From: Brachyhypopomus gauderio
Lineage: Eukaryota; Chordata; Actinopteri; Gymnotiformes; Hypopomidae
DNA length: 64,000 nucleotides
Assembly: GCF_052324685.1 (NCBI RefSeq)
Contig: NC_135223.1
Location: forward strand, 11,774,266 to 11,838,265
Direction: 5' to 3'
The first letter of the stretch is position 1; the number at the start of each line of letters is the position of its first letter. The notes below the pieces were generated by a model. That model was not told the origin of the DNA. It searched no databases and worked only from the letters and a program-made list of their open reading frames with translations. The position numbers were made by a program, and so were the translations under genes. This document shows, in pieces, positions 38,414 through 51,157 of this stretch.

Positions 38414-38464
38414 ATGATTCATGACTGACCAGTCCACAGTTCCAGATAACATGGATACCTGAGT

Positions 38465-38810
38465 GATTACATTATCAATCAATCAAACTTTATTTGTATA
38501 GCGCTTTTTTCAACAGTTGTTGTCACAAAGCAGCTTTACAAGTGTCCGAGTCCAAGCCCCCAGTGAGCAAGCCAAGGACGACAGTGGCAAGGAAAAACTC
38601 CCTAAGGGCATGAGGAAGAAACCTTGAGAGGAACCAAGACTCATTAGTGTGGCATTAGAAATGAGAAGTACAGAAGCAGAAGCTTTATGGCTGTTCCTGG
38701 AATGGAAAGAGAGAAATCTGAATCTCTTTAAGGCTGTTCCTGGAATGGAAAGAGAGAAATCTGAATCTCTTTAAGGCTGTTCCTGGAATGGAAAGAGAGA
38801 AATCTGAATG
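38465..38810. repeat. Common fish interspersed repeat with a 43-bp tandem tail
   Basis: It begins TTTATTTGTATAGCGCTTTT and contains GTTGTCACAAAGCAGCTTTA and GACAGTGGCAAGGAAAAACT, the core shared with copies near 33700, 35500, 36250 and 58820. From 38689 a 43-bp unit starting GGCTGTTCCTGGAATGGAAA repeats about 2.8 times (38689, 38732, 38775). It is non-coding. Confidence 0.85.
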
Positions 38811-41800
38811 TCTGCCAAGTTCTTATAGCAGTAGCTGTCATGTCCAGTCCTGAGAACACCATCAACTTCCTAACAGCCCTTAGCTGAATCATGTTTAAAA
38901 TAGTTTACAGTGTGTAGTTAAAGGGTTGAGGACAACTGTGATATGGTGCGATGCGATAAACACATTTGGGTCATTTCAGTGATTGAACCGAACTGGATCC
39001 TAATGTATCTTCTTATAGATATCAAATAAAACCAGATTCCATTAATAATGGCAAAATATCTAATTTATAAAAGATCTTGCTAAACTACAGAACATTATTA
39101 TATTATGTCAGTAATTTGCAAACATCACATGTTGCAATGTTTCTGGAAAGCATAACATCAGCCAGTAGTTCATAAATTGTTTGAATGTTTCTGACTTACA
39201 ACGCTGTTATCAAATTAGGCAAATGCACCCTGGCATCCTGCAAAAGTTTAAAGCAGTTTAACAGCTCAAGCAGACACAACAATTCAAACATTCGTATGTT
39301 TGAGAGTTCTGATAGACAAAAAAAATTAAATGAGAAAGTATCTTGCAAGCTGTGGAAGCCTAAATATTGTGTTCTTCTTTTCTTTGTTCTTCTGCTTTTG
39401 TCTTGATTTGGCACCTGTTTAAAGCTTTCTAGGATGCGTTTACAGCATTTTGTCTCTTTCAGGAGTGTACATCTTGCATAATAATCCTTATCTTAGAAAT
39501 AACCCCCAATGCCCCAATGCTATTAAGTTCAGACTGAAAGCAGTAGCGGAAGATACACACAATCATGGAAACAAGTGTCACATAGCTCAGCTTTCTTATT
39601 TCCATTGACATTTAATGGTATTTACGTTTTAAGCCTACAGGTTTACATCACTGAGTGGATGTGATTTAAAATCAAAGAACCACAAATAACACACAATAAG
39701 CATTTTACCAGAATTTGCACTCCAAAGTTTCTGCCATAGCACTGACTGTAAATGTGTCTGGCCTAAGAACAGTTTTGCTGAGTCTCTGGCTATCTATTAG
39801 GTTATTTTAGATCTTCTGTGGTCTAGTTGTCAGTTATGTGCAGGCCCTAAATAAGCATTCTCTGGGAATATTTGAGAGTTTGTGATAAGAAAACAAACAT
39901 CCTTGTATCTGTGAGGGATCCCCTTACTGAGAGAGAGTACAGGTTAAACAGTCATTACATAGGTGGTGAAGAGTGGGTGATGACTGTTCTCTCTTGCATA
40001 TGCCTGTTGAGCTAATTTTAGTATTAAGAGAATCTACCTGGATTAAACAAAATGGCTGACCACAAAGCAAATATTCTAAAATGTGTGCTTTACTTAAACA
40101 TATACAATTGTTGAAGGTTATTTTTACATATGTGGTCTGGAAGAGAGTGAGAGAAAAAAATCTTGAAACAAAAATGACTCGAAAAATCATTGCCTACTCC
40201 TTCCTCCATTCCTCTGTCTCTTTTAGTCTTTCAGTAATGGTTGTGCTTTCTCGCCCTCTCAGTCTAGATGACTAATGAGGAATCCCTCACAAATGGGTCT
40301 GTCCTCTCAAAACAACCCCGTGACATATCCTGCAATGATGAATCAGACATTCATTCTGTAGCTCCCCCGAGAACTGCTTTCTGGTTGGAAACATTTCACA
40401 TATAATCTATATTTTATTATACACATCAGTATAATCGTTCACATATGCACGTCGAAGTAGGTGTGAGCAGTGTGAGGAAGATTTCACCATCTTGAAGATG
40501 AACTGCATGAGGCAGGAAGAGAGAATGAAAGAAGGGTGAAACCTCAGAGACAGATGTGAGGCAGCAGACATGTTTGTTTCAACCTTCATGTGGTTCCCCT
40601 TAGTAAACCACCCATGTCCTACAGAAGCACACTGCTCTTCCACTGTAGATTGTCTCTCTCTTTCTTTCTCTCGCTCTCTTTGACTCTATCCACTTGTCTG
40701 TACTCCTGTATATCTATACACAGGGGGTCCAGGATTGCATTTGTAATACTGGAAGTCTATACTGGGAGTGACATATTTGTTGAAAAAGATGGACAAAACA
40801 AACTCATTTATACTAATTAAGAATTTGTTTGCTAACCAGTGAAGTGTGTATGTGGCTTACCACATGCTGTATGTTTGGCATGTCTCACATGGACATTGCT
40901 TATGGGACAAAATGATTTGCAATATATTACAAACATCATGAGATTTGAACAATTAACATTACATAATGTACATTAAAATCAATATTTCTTCTTTACTTTC
41001 CACAATTTCATGGGAAACATGAAACTTGAACGTGGAACTGGAAACAGCAAAACTTCACTGATTGAGAAATTTCTGTTCCTTATTCTTTGCCTGATCCGGA
41101 ACTTTTCATTCCTTGTTCTTAAAAGTGTCTGAAAATGCTTGTCTGCAGATATACTGTGCTTAAAAATTCATTGATATTATAGATGTTTGACATGATCTGT
41201 TGAAACTTGAGGAGAATCCAAAGTCTCATCTGAAAAGAAAATTGGAATTGAGATTTTAATTTATTTTATTTTATATGCTGCATATTTTCTAGATTATAAT
41301 GTCTTGAAGCTGGCATAGCTTCAAAGTATACAAAATGTTGCGAGTTGCAGGCCGGTCATTCCACAGTCATCTACCGAGACCTGGTGCAGGCAGCATTGGC
41401 CATTTTAACTTATTAATTCCAAACAGTTTTAATCCATTAGTCTCATCCAATCTTCAATGGAATGTACATGGATTACAATGGCATCGTTTATTCTATGTAC
41501 AGGAAAATCCTGATTGGGGATTTTAGGAAGGCGCATTTTAAAAGTACATTTTCTGACCAATTCTAAAATGGAAAAGCAGACAAATGCCAGAAGCAAGCAA
41601 GTGTACTAAAAGGATATAACCAATTCAACAGCAGATTTTTTGACATCTGTATTTATTTAGACTCTATTTACTATGGCTCCCAGACAGTACGAAGATAATT
41701 TCATGGCAGTGATGTATGCGCTATGCTGTATGTACGTGTGTGTTTCAATGGAGTATAGTTACATGATCATGACCAATGAAACAAATCCAAATGTATCAAC

Positions 41801-44273
41801 ATATAGAAATAGAAAATACTATATTTTAATATATGATCATGTACAGCCTTGTAATTGACATGCTTGAAATTCCCTTGGAGAATTTGATTAATTTGCACTT
41901 ATGAATTCGTTTATGTAAAGAAATGATAGCTCAAATCCAGGTTGTTACTGTAAATGTAATCTAAATTACAATGCGGTACAGTGATATGCTGGGGACGGGC
42001 TTTACACAAAATGTAACTTTTATTTTATTGTTCTCTTTCTGTAACTTTAACATCATTCCATTTCAACATTATATGTGGAAAAAGTCTCTACAGTGGCGCT
42101 GTCCTTCTTAGATATTCACCTACTAGTGAAATATATTCCTACAGTGTTATGTTACAAAGAAAACAGTCAAAGGACTATTAAGTAATCATTATGTACTATA
42201 GGTAACTATTATGCTACAGCGATGGTTACAGTTAATGTGTGAAAAAAATGTGTGGAAAAAATCTTCTAATGATTTGTAAAGAAAAATATATTTTAAAAAA
42301 ACGTGATCGAAAAGAAAATTATAAGCCATGGAGATGCAGACATGTGCTCATTCTTATTGTTGTGTATTGTTGCATACAAGTTATTTATATGCAATTGAAC
42401 TTTAGATGTTTCCAGGTTCCATCGGTGTCATTGCTGTACACACGTTTCATTAAAACCCATTAAAATCCAGTGCTGACCTGATGGTCTGTAGTTTTAAGAA
42501 ATCCTTTTGATTGTTTTGAACACCAGCATAATCATAAAAACCTATGAGAATGTATACATTAATTATTACTGTATTCAACACATTGACCCATTTATGGGAG
42601 AATCTGTAATTTTTTTATGCATGGCCATCAATAATTATCAACATCATTCTGTTTCTTCAACCAATCAAAAAAGAAATATCAGATTTTAATAATTCTTGAA
42701 TCTCTAAACCAATAACTGGACATTTTGTTTTACCTATTAGGCCAATGAGCTGTAAGGGAGGGGTCAATTGACTTTACATCAGAACTTTCACCCTGCAAGA
42801 CGGTATATCCGGAGAGGACGATTGAGAGAAGCAACAACCATCCGACAATCAAGTACTGAGTATCCAATCTCTGGTACAGTCTTTTTTTAATAGCTTCAGT
42901 GTATAATTGAATCATGTATTATATTTACCATAGTAATGCATCATATGCATAATAAACGTAATTAGCTTGCATATGCATTATAAAATGTTGAGTCTGTAAG
43001 TTCAAAGTGAACCACATGTCATTTACTTTTTAAAGTTTTATTGATTTAAGGTAGACAAAATGCCCTATAACCTATACAGATGGCCTCAGAAAGACACCGT
43101 TGGCAGAAATACGCAGACATGTATCTGTGCAGTTGATTTTGATAAATCGCAATTTGGTACACACTGAAACGTAAACATCACGGAATCTGAAGCAAAATCA
43201 TTTTTTGTGTGAAAAATATGTGTCCTTCAGGATAACAACACTAAAATGTCAATGTAGGTCATTATAATAATAGTCACACCACTAAATTATAAATATTTTT
43301 ATTATTTACTTTTTTAGACTTAATTTTAGACTTAATTAAGAAAAAGATTTAATTGAAATATTTGATCTTAATTTTTACAGATGTTTAACATTTTGACATA
43401 TTAAATGGAATTTGGCTTTGACACGAGAAAAGTTTGCAATATTAAAAGTGTGGAATATTATTGCTTATATTATTCAATTACATAAGTAAAATATCTGTCA
43501 TTGCCTGCCTGTTCAGTATCATGTCTAAGAATCATATGTCAGTGCAAGTTAACATTTAAGAAAAAACATTTTGTAATTTAGAAATGTATAAACCCTCTGT
43601 CAACTTTTCCTGCTTTTCCTCCTGCATCTTAGTTTTCTGTTGAACCTCCACTCTGACCACAGCCCTGATCATCTGTCTTTCTGGGTCGCCTCCTCAGGTG
43701 CAGCCTCTGTTCTCTATCTCTGCATCTCGCCTCTTCTCCGCTGTTTCTTCTTTCTTCGCACTTTTGGTTCTGTGCCTCTCTTGCAGTATAAAGGCAAACA
43801 GCTGACACCCAATTAGCTGATGCTTTTTTATGAAAATATTGTATGTTTATATTCAGAATAGGAAATGAAAATAATGTCAAATGAATTTCTCTCTAAAAAC
43901 AGTGTATTTCTTTCCCCCTAATGATACAGTATGCATGTCACAAGACAATTGTGATGATGAAAGTTATCCTGATGCACATGACGCAGAATGTCCCATATAT
44001 TTGAACTACTGTGGGTCCGCATGAAGCTGAATGTCCCATATATTTGAACTACTGTGGGTCCGCATGGAGTTGAACAATTTGGGAAGCCAGAGTTTTCAGT
44101 GCTGCTTGACAATGCAGTAATATTGACATACGCATAATGATTAAATGGAGAAGAACTTTCCCATGTTGTTAAGTATGCGTTCAACTGCGGCCAAGTCAAA
44201 AGATTAAGAGAAAATACTAAGCATAGATAAATGATGAATAACATTCATAAAGTATTTAAATTAATCCTGTTAT
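38811..44273. other. Intergenic desert, 5.4 kb, no gene seen
   Basis: AT-rich sequence on both strands. Short frames have no family features, no splice context and no codon bias. The only structured element is a duplicated 43-bp unit at 43986-44066 (starting GAATGTCCCATATATTTGAA). Confidence 0.5.
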
Positions 44274-44459
44274 GTGGGCAGTCATGGCCTGGTGGTAGGG
44301 AACTGGTCTTGTGACCGGAGGGTTGTGGGTTCGATTCCCAGACCTGAGGCCATGACTGAGGTGCCCTTGAGCAAGGCACCTAACCCCAATTGCTCCCCGG
44401 GCGCCGGGCTAGGGCTGCCCACCGCTCTGGGCACGAGTGATCCACAGCCCCCTAGTAAT

Positions 44460-44509
<50 letters not shown>

Positions 44510-44515
44510 CTAACT
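44274..44515 (+). mobile_element. tRNA-derived SINE with a GT microsatellite tail
   Basis: The head has RNA polymerase III boxes: an A-box-like GGCCTGGTGGTAGGGAACTG and a B box GGTTCGATTCCC about 40 bp later. The body continues GGTGCCCTTGAGCAAGGCAC, typical of fish tRNA SINEs, and the element runs into a 50-bp (GT)n run. It does not fold into a standard tRNA, so it is not a tRNA gene. Confidence 0.85.
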
Positions 44516-46023
44516 CGATTGCGGTGAAAAATCACAATTGGCAAAATAAATAATATTAAAGATTATATTTGAAAGTATTGCTTAAGATATTTGTGGTAGC
44601 ATATTACATCAAGAATTTGACACAACATGAACTCTTCCTTAAGGACCACATTTTTCTCTTCAATGTATTGGATCATTTACATTTTCTAAAATCTACATGA
44701 GAAGCAGTGACAACTGATGTAAATATTTGTTAAAGAACCATGACAGAAATTTTCTCTTGCAATATTCATGATTTATTCTTTTGTGGGAGCATCTGTGTAG
44801 TCTATAATTTGTAGTGCAGAGTACATCGGTCCAGACCCCTGATCTCAGAATGTGCAGGATCTAGAGAGAGCAAAGGTTATTTTGCTGGATTTCATACATG
44901 GGATAACATAAGGGTAGCTAGGACCCATAAATATGATCGGAGACATTCAGATTCATGTAGAAGTGTGGCTGTGAGACCCCGCTGTGCCACACACATCACT
45001 CTTTAGCGCCCCAATAGATATGACCATTTAAGTTAGCAAGAAAACATGAACCTTCATTTTTGGAATTTGATAAACTTTGAATGCCACTTTATTTTTCAAA
45101 TAGGCTTACATTTATACATTTGCTGAATGTTTTTCTATCAGACTCAAAATAAAAAATAAGCATGCATAATTGCAACTTTTATTGAATGAGCACGTATGTA
45201 ACATCAACAGCTTTGTTAGCGAAGAGCCTTAATTTCCAAACAGCACAATGTCCTGAACACAAAAGAAAATCAAGAGGGTGTTTGCAGAGGGTGACTTATG
45301 GTCAAGATTATCAGAAATAGGTCTGGTAAACTGTATAGGCAGTATTAAAAACAAACATAATAAAAAAAACACTTTCAAAATAAGATATCAATCTTATAAA
45401 CCTAATACAAATACAGATTTTACAATGAGAGCTCCCACACAGACAAAACAGAGATTAGCTCAAATCTCACACACACATAAAAAGGTTCTCTACAGACACA
45501 CAACTGTCGCGTATACCACACTCCATGCTTAGCCTGCCGCTAACAGCTCCGTGTGGTGGTTTTCTTCTCAGCTCACAAGCGTGGAGAGATCCGTCTTTCG
45601 TGGAACAGGGGAGGAAGAGGGGGCTGTGTGGGAGGGTGGAGTAGGTGGGGAGGTTGAGAAGTCAGGGAGGAGTGTTGACTCCTGCCACAATCTCAGCCCC
45701 CCACCGCCGCACCGCTACACTGCTTACCTTCTCACTCTTCCTGCTTCTCTTTGATGTTCCCACCACGACAGGCCTCTGTGCCTGTTCCCCATAGCCCACC
45801 ACAACATTCGCTCTCTTCTTCTGTCTCTTCTCTCCCAGCTTCACCCCCCCCTCAATCTCAACGCAAATCAGAACCTCCACGAACCCCTTCCTTCCACCTC
45901 ACTGTACACATCCTTTGGACCCACTTTATTATGTAAACGCAACAGTCTGTGTGTTTATAACTATATGGATTTACTTATCTTTTCCCAGTTTGTTCTTAAG
46001 ATTCGCTTTCGTTGGGAGAAAGA
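44516..46023. other. Upstream region of gene C
   Basis: No credible protein frame. The last 450 bp is GC-richer and pyrimidine-rich and probably includes the promoter and 5' UTR of gene C, but no definite element can be named. Confidence 0.4.
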
Positions 46024-46651
46024 ATGCTCCTCTCATCAGCACTGCTGCTTCTGCTAGTTCTGCCATACTCACCCGCAGGTACGAGAATCAGAATCCCTCC
46101 ACGTCCACACTTGTCTGTATGTGTAAACGGACAACTGGGTCTGTCCATTGGACTTCTTCAGAAAGAATAAAATTATCCTCTCAACAGCAGTAGCTACTGT
46201 AACTGAGTCTGAAAACCAGAACAGAAACAGTTAGAGTACTGGTCTGCTGATACAGATCTGTGAGTTAGGGGCACTTATAAAGTCAAAGCTCCATTACTAG
46301 TGAGGCAGATCATAGATCATATAAGTTTATCATAGACATGGTTATGAAATAAGGAAAACATCACAATGACTGGTATGTTTCTACACAACCACACATATGC
46401 TGCCTAACCCACTCAAGTAAAGGTACCATATAAAATTGTAGATTCATGACTGGACATATGACTACAAATTAGTCAAAAAAGTATAGGAATGTCATTTAAA
46501 AAATAGTTTTCAAAAACTGATTTTCGTTCAGCAGTTGGACAATATCAGGGCAGTGCCTAGCAAAAATCTGTCCTGCCTATTTCTTTGCAAATTTTGTGTA
46601 CTACACTTAAACTTCACAAATTCCCTTGAAACTGCTTATATAATCAAACTG

Positions 46652-46749
<98 letters not shown>

Positions 46750-49700
46750 TTTTGTTGCTAAAACTAAAGAAGCAAATTAAGTCCTATTTTCCTTCTGATG
46801 ACTCCTTTTCACTCCTGTCTCTCTCACTCTCAAAGAAGCAGAACAGGAAAAGGTGATTTTTGCACAGCCAGGAAACTCTGTAACGATTCCTAGGATACAA
46901 GTCTGGGAATCCGAAACAGACAAACTTTATGTCAACTGGTACGTCAGTACTGTTACTGAACCATTAGTATGGAAGACCCCTGGTGCTTCTCACAAAACAG
47001 GTAACATGAGTATAACTATTATTATTATTATCATTATCATCATTATTATTACTACAATTATTATTATTATTTTCAGGAACAGAACCACATTGGAAAGACA
47101 GAGTGTCTGTTTCAAAAGACCTTTCTCTTGTTATTTCACCTGTTTTGGAACATGACTTTAAAATCTTCAGATGTGAACAACACAATTTCATAGACAAGAA
47201 GGAGACAATATACAAGTTGTACCCTGGTAAGTCTAACACTAGCCAACAAAGACCAACAAAGACCAACAAAGTACCAATTACACGTTACACAGACATACCA
47301 ACCAAGTTAAAGAGTAAATTGACATGTAATAGAGAAACAAAGACAAGGAGGAAGTCTGAAGCACTCTCAGGAGTGTGAAAAAGGAGGCACAGTCAGAAAT
47401 GATCAGTACATGCCACCTGGTGCCCTATAACAGCACATTAGAACACACAACAGCCTACTGGGGACTCCTCACTTATGTGAGTTTTTGATCTTGGGCTGCA
47501 TCTAAAAAAACTACATGTGTTTGTTTTCTGTTATGACCATTGTGAGACAGTGTAGTACTGCTACACTGCTGCTGTTCCTCTCTCTCACTCCCTCAGTGAT
47601 AATCTTCCCCTCTCTCACTCCCTCAGTGATAATCTTCCCCTCTCTCACTCCCTCAGTGATATTCTTCCTCTCTCACTCCCTCAGTGATGATCTTCCTCTC
47701 TCTCACTCCTTCAGTGATAATCTTTCTCTCTCACTCGTTCAGTGATAATCTTCCTCTCTCACTCCCTCAGTGATAATCTTCCTCTCTCTCACTCGTTCGT
47801 GATAATCTTCCTCTCTCACTCCCTCAGTGATAATCTTCCTCTCTCTCACTCCCTCAGTGATAATCTTCCCCTCTCTCACTCCCTCAGTGATAATCTTCCT
47901 CTCTCTCACTCCTTCAGTGATAATCTTCCTCTCTCTCACTCGTTCAGTGATAATCTTCCTCTCTCACTCCCTCAGTGATAATCTTCCTCTCTCTCACTCC
48001 TTCAGAGATAATCTTCCTCTCTCATTCCCTCAGTGATAATCTTCCTCTCTCTCACTCCCTCAGTGATAATCTTCCCCTCTCTCACTCCCTAAGTGATAAT
48101 CTTCCTCTCTCACTCCCTCAGTGATAATCTTCCTCTCTCTCACTCCCTCAGTGATAATCTTTCTCTCTCATTCCCTCAGTGATAATCTTCCTCTCTCTCA
48201 CTCCCTCAGTGATAATGCCCAACACGCTGACTCTGATTGCGGGTGACTCTCTCTCTCTGAGCTGTGAAGTGAAACCTAGTACCTTTCGCCCCACTGTAAA
48301 TTGGATTGTGCCCCAAGGTATAAGTTGTGACAGTCAAGAAAATGAAAACAAATATACAGTAAAGGCGAACCACGTCTCTGACAAGCACAGTGGACTCTGG
48401 ATATGTTCAGTAAGACATGATGGCCATACTCTGAATGCCACAACTGTTGTCACTATCATAGGTAAGTTTGGTTATACATAGACAACTGCTAAATTTAAAT
48501 CTATTTAAAACCAATAATAATATTAATAATACAAATGAATTAATCATTAATATAATTAATCTCCTCTTTGTCCAGATCTCTCCACCTCTCCACCAGACCC
48601 CATCTATACCTCTATCACCTCCTCTCCTCCCTCCATCCCTTGTTCCTTGTCCTCAGATATTTCCTGGTCTGTGTTGAATGGCAGTGGCTTGCAGGGAGGA
48701 AGCTGGAAGTTCACCCCGTTCAACTCCTCTGACCCTCCTCATACTCTCCTCATATTAAACCTTACGCCTCCTTCCTGGAAGGTTTTGAATGAGGACCGTT
48801 TTCTTGAGCATAAGACCCTAAATAATCGTGACCTGTCTGTGAAGAGTTCACAGTCATCTGTGAAAAACAGGGGAACCTACACATGCAGCTTGCATTTCAA
48901 TGGTGACAAAAAGCTGAGCAGGACAGTGCAGCTGGAGGTCCTGGAAGGTGGGTTAGATCATTCATCAGATCCATAGATCACATCTGATTCATAAGATAAT
49001 GGGGTACTGTTTATCCAGTTACAGTTACAAATGCAAGAAACACTTGTAATCTCTTTCAATTCCCTGCTTTTTTGCATGAGCTGATCTTTCTCCTAGTCTC
49101 AATAATAAAGACAGTCATATCTTTAAAACTGCCATATCTTTATTGAAAATATGTATTTAATAGTTGATGTCATTGATAGAAAATCATGTACACATCTGAG
49201 AATGTGATCTCTATGAAAGAGGTATTTTCATCATCTTCACATTTGCACAGCAGGATAAACCTGTAGTCAGAAACACAGGAATACGCTGTACTTTAGAAAG
49301 GCTGACACTGAGTGCTCATCTCAATCCCATTGAAATGCTGTGGCATGATCTAATGCAGGTCATGCAAGCAAGACCAAATGACACATAACTTGAAAGACCT
49401 GTATAAAGTAATGTGTCAAAATGCCTCTCATTTGGGGCTTCTTTCATTTCTTTAGTTCTCTCCTCAAATTCCTCTACGACTGAGGGCAACACAGTGAACC
49501 TGACCTGTACTTTGGGCAGCCCACTGCCTTCTGATCTGGAAGTGAAGTGGATTGCCCCACAAAATGCCCATCGGATCTTCCCTGAAGGCCATCAGAATCC
49601 TCTGTCCATACCTGCAGTGAGAGTCCAGGACAGTGGAGACTGGAAATGTGAACTAAGGAAGAATCAGACATTGCTTACCTCTGCTGTGATAGCTCTGAAA

Positions 49701-50643
49701 ATTGGTGAGAATTGAGATATTCAAAGAGAGTTGCTGATAGCTGCGTCATGAACACATTGCTAATGCTGCTGTGGTATTCTGATTTTGCAGAGAAAGGGCC
49801 CATGGATGCTTGGCTTATTGTGGCCCTCAGCAGTGCAGCTTTCATCTTCATCTTGCTCCCCCTCATCACCTTCATCATTGTTCGTAGGCGTAGACAGGTT
49901 CATTTTGTTCTCTTAATATAAAAGTTCTAACTATATTCATCTTTAATATACAATATTAGTATTCACATGGGTCCAAAGTATTAGATGATCTCATTAAAAA
50001 CATACTGATGACAAACAATTGGTTGTGTAATCTCAATAAATATTCAGGTTGTCCACAGTTGTCTATTTCTTTTTTTTTTTTCTTTTTAGTCACAGCTAAT
50101 TCCTACCTATCAGGTAATTTCCCTAGCTGACCACCAGAGGGCTCCAGTCGTTACATCTTTTTGAGCTGAAGCTCATGACAAACTCAGACCAGGGCAGGGC
50201 CGGCGCCAGAACATATACAGTGAGGGGGCGTCAGAAAAATTCGGGGGGGCGAACGTAAGTTGTTGAGCGGGGGGGGTTACACAATGCGTGTAACGATTGT
50301 CGAGCGGCCGAGGGAGCACCATGTAGCGATTGTTGTAAAATAAATGGGTCTTATTTTTTACATTGAGGGGGCGGGACACCTCGCCTGAGGGGGCGACGCC
50401 CCCATTCGCCCCCCCTGGTCCAGGGCGCCGGCCCTGGACCAGGGCATCATCCAGCCCCTTCTGATCCATGAGCTCACAGACCCCCATGATTGGCCTGGTT
50501 TACCATCATTGACAGGGGAGAGAGTATGTTACCCCTCAGTACCTGGCCAGCCAATGGTGCTCCTGGCAGTAGATTGCTGTGACATTATCAGGGATTGAAC
50601 CTAAAATCTTCCGTTGAGTGGACAAACTGTTGAGCTACTCGGG

Positions 50644-50729
<86 letters not shown>

Positions 50730-50879
50730 TATAATTCTCAGTGGACACAGACAGGAAAGAAGGGCATTTTACTGTTCTTTCAGATAATCACACCAAAGGT
50801 GTTACAGCTGCCCCCACCTCTCTATAAAACAAGGAGGTGCCAGGAATTAAGTGATGACTGTCCAGTTGTCCAGCTCTGA
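46024..50879 (+). CDS. lag3: Gene C: CD4/LAG3-family receptor with four Ig domains, probably LAG3
   Basis: Coding exons: 46024-46078 (signal), 46836-47000 and 47077-47226 (D1), 48210-48461 (D2), 48576-48947 (D3), 49456-49704 (D4), 49791-49897 (membrane), 50090-50113 and 50784-50879 (tail). They sum to 1470 nt (489 aa); every phase closes. The signal is [19 protein letters not shown]1 lacks the first canonical cysteine ([12 protein letters not shown]) but keeps the second (KIFRCEQ). D2 has LSLSCEVK and [12 protein letters not shown]3 has a proline-rich start and [16 protein letters not shown]4 has VNLTCTLG and SGDWKCEL. The membrane segment is [20 protein letters not shown] followed by RRRRQ. 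The tail ends [18 protein letters not shown] and has no CxC motif. D3 and D4 are single exons, unlike genes A and B. LAG3 fits by elimination and synteny; a divergent CD4-1 is the alternative, especially if the exon at 51107 is used. Confidence 0.7.
46652..46746. repeat. (CT)n then (AT)n compound microsatellite
   Basis: A CT run of about 33 bp switches directly to an AT run of about 62 bp, in the intron before D1 of gene C. Confidence 0.97.
47578..48209. repeat. 28/30-bp minisatellite, about 21 units, made of a splice acceptor
   Basis: The unit is CTCTCTCACTCCCTCAGTGA followed by TAATCTTCCT. CAG-TGATAAT recurs at a spacing of 28 or 30 bp from about 47596 up to the true D2 acceptor (CAG at 48207-48209, then TGATAATG). 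Each unit contains a pyrimidine tract plus CAG/T, so it is a close copy of the real 3' splice site. A few copies carry changes in the AG (CGTGA, CAGAGA, AAGTGA). The array occupies the second half of the intron before the D2 exon. Confidence 0.95.
50160..50642 (-). mobile_element. tRNA-derived SINE, split by a hAT MITE
   Basis: Read on the minus strand from 50642 it starts GAGTAGCTCAACAGTTTGTC (A-box-like) and continues to GGTTCAATCCC (B box). The body then runs to about 50445, is interrupted by the MITE at 50195-50436, and resumes to about 50160. It lies in the intron before the last exon of gene C. Confidence 0.7.
50195..50436. mobile_element. hAT-type MITE, family 3
   Basis: This 242-bp element has perfect inverted ends CAGGGCCGGCGCC and GGCGCCGGCCCTG and a perfect 8-bp target duplication GACCAGGG (50187-50194 and 50437-50444). 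The interior carries G-runs on the left and C-runs on the right. It is non-coding and inserted into an older SINE. Confidence 0.92.
50646..50720. repeat. (AT)n microsatellite in the last intron of gene C
   Basis: An AT run of about 75 bp. Confidence 0.97.
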
Positions 50880-51106
50880 TCAAATGTGCTCTGTATCCAA
50901 CTGAATATGAAGACATCGCTCTGTAACCTTAAACAGAATCACTCTGTGAGAGGGGCTTTCCTACACACTTGTTTTAGAAAACTACCCACCTCAACTGAAG
51001 TGGCTTTTAGTTTCACACAGTGGACTAATTAACCCAGAGATAAATTTTATTTTTGTTCTTTCTAATTCAGTGTCTAATTCAGTTCTTTCTCTCTCCTCTA
51101 TGGCAG

Positions 51107-51157
51107 TGTATGAAAAGGAGACAACGAAAGACAAGATTCTGCTGTTGCAAGAAGTAG
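51107..51157 (+). CDS. Candidate alternative terminal exon of gene C with a CCC motif
   Basis: A pyrimidine tract and CAG acceptor (CTCTCCTCTATGGCAG) precede a 17-codon frame ending in TAG: CMKRRQRKTRFCCCKK. The phase is 0, so it joins cleanly to the gene C membrane exon after VRRRRQ and would give a 466-aa protein. The basic stretch followed by a cysteine cluster recalls the Lck-binding tail of CD4 (basic helix then CxC). It follows the stop of the other last exon, so the two would be mutually exclusive ends. No polyadenylation signal was identified. Use in transcripts is an inference. Confidence 0.35.
   Translation, partial: CMKRRQRKTRFCCCKK

Noticed and set aside
44274-44345. Possible tRNA gene (A and B boxes)
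   Set aside because: No cloverleaf can be drawn with a proper acceptor stem, and the sequence continues into a SINE body.
47739-48036. Frames with repeats such as SLTPSVIIF
   Set aside because: They arise from the acceptor-type minisatellite; only the last unit could matter, as an in-frame extension of the D2 exon.
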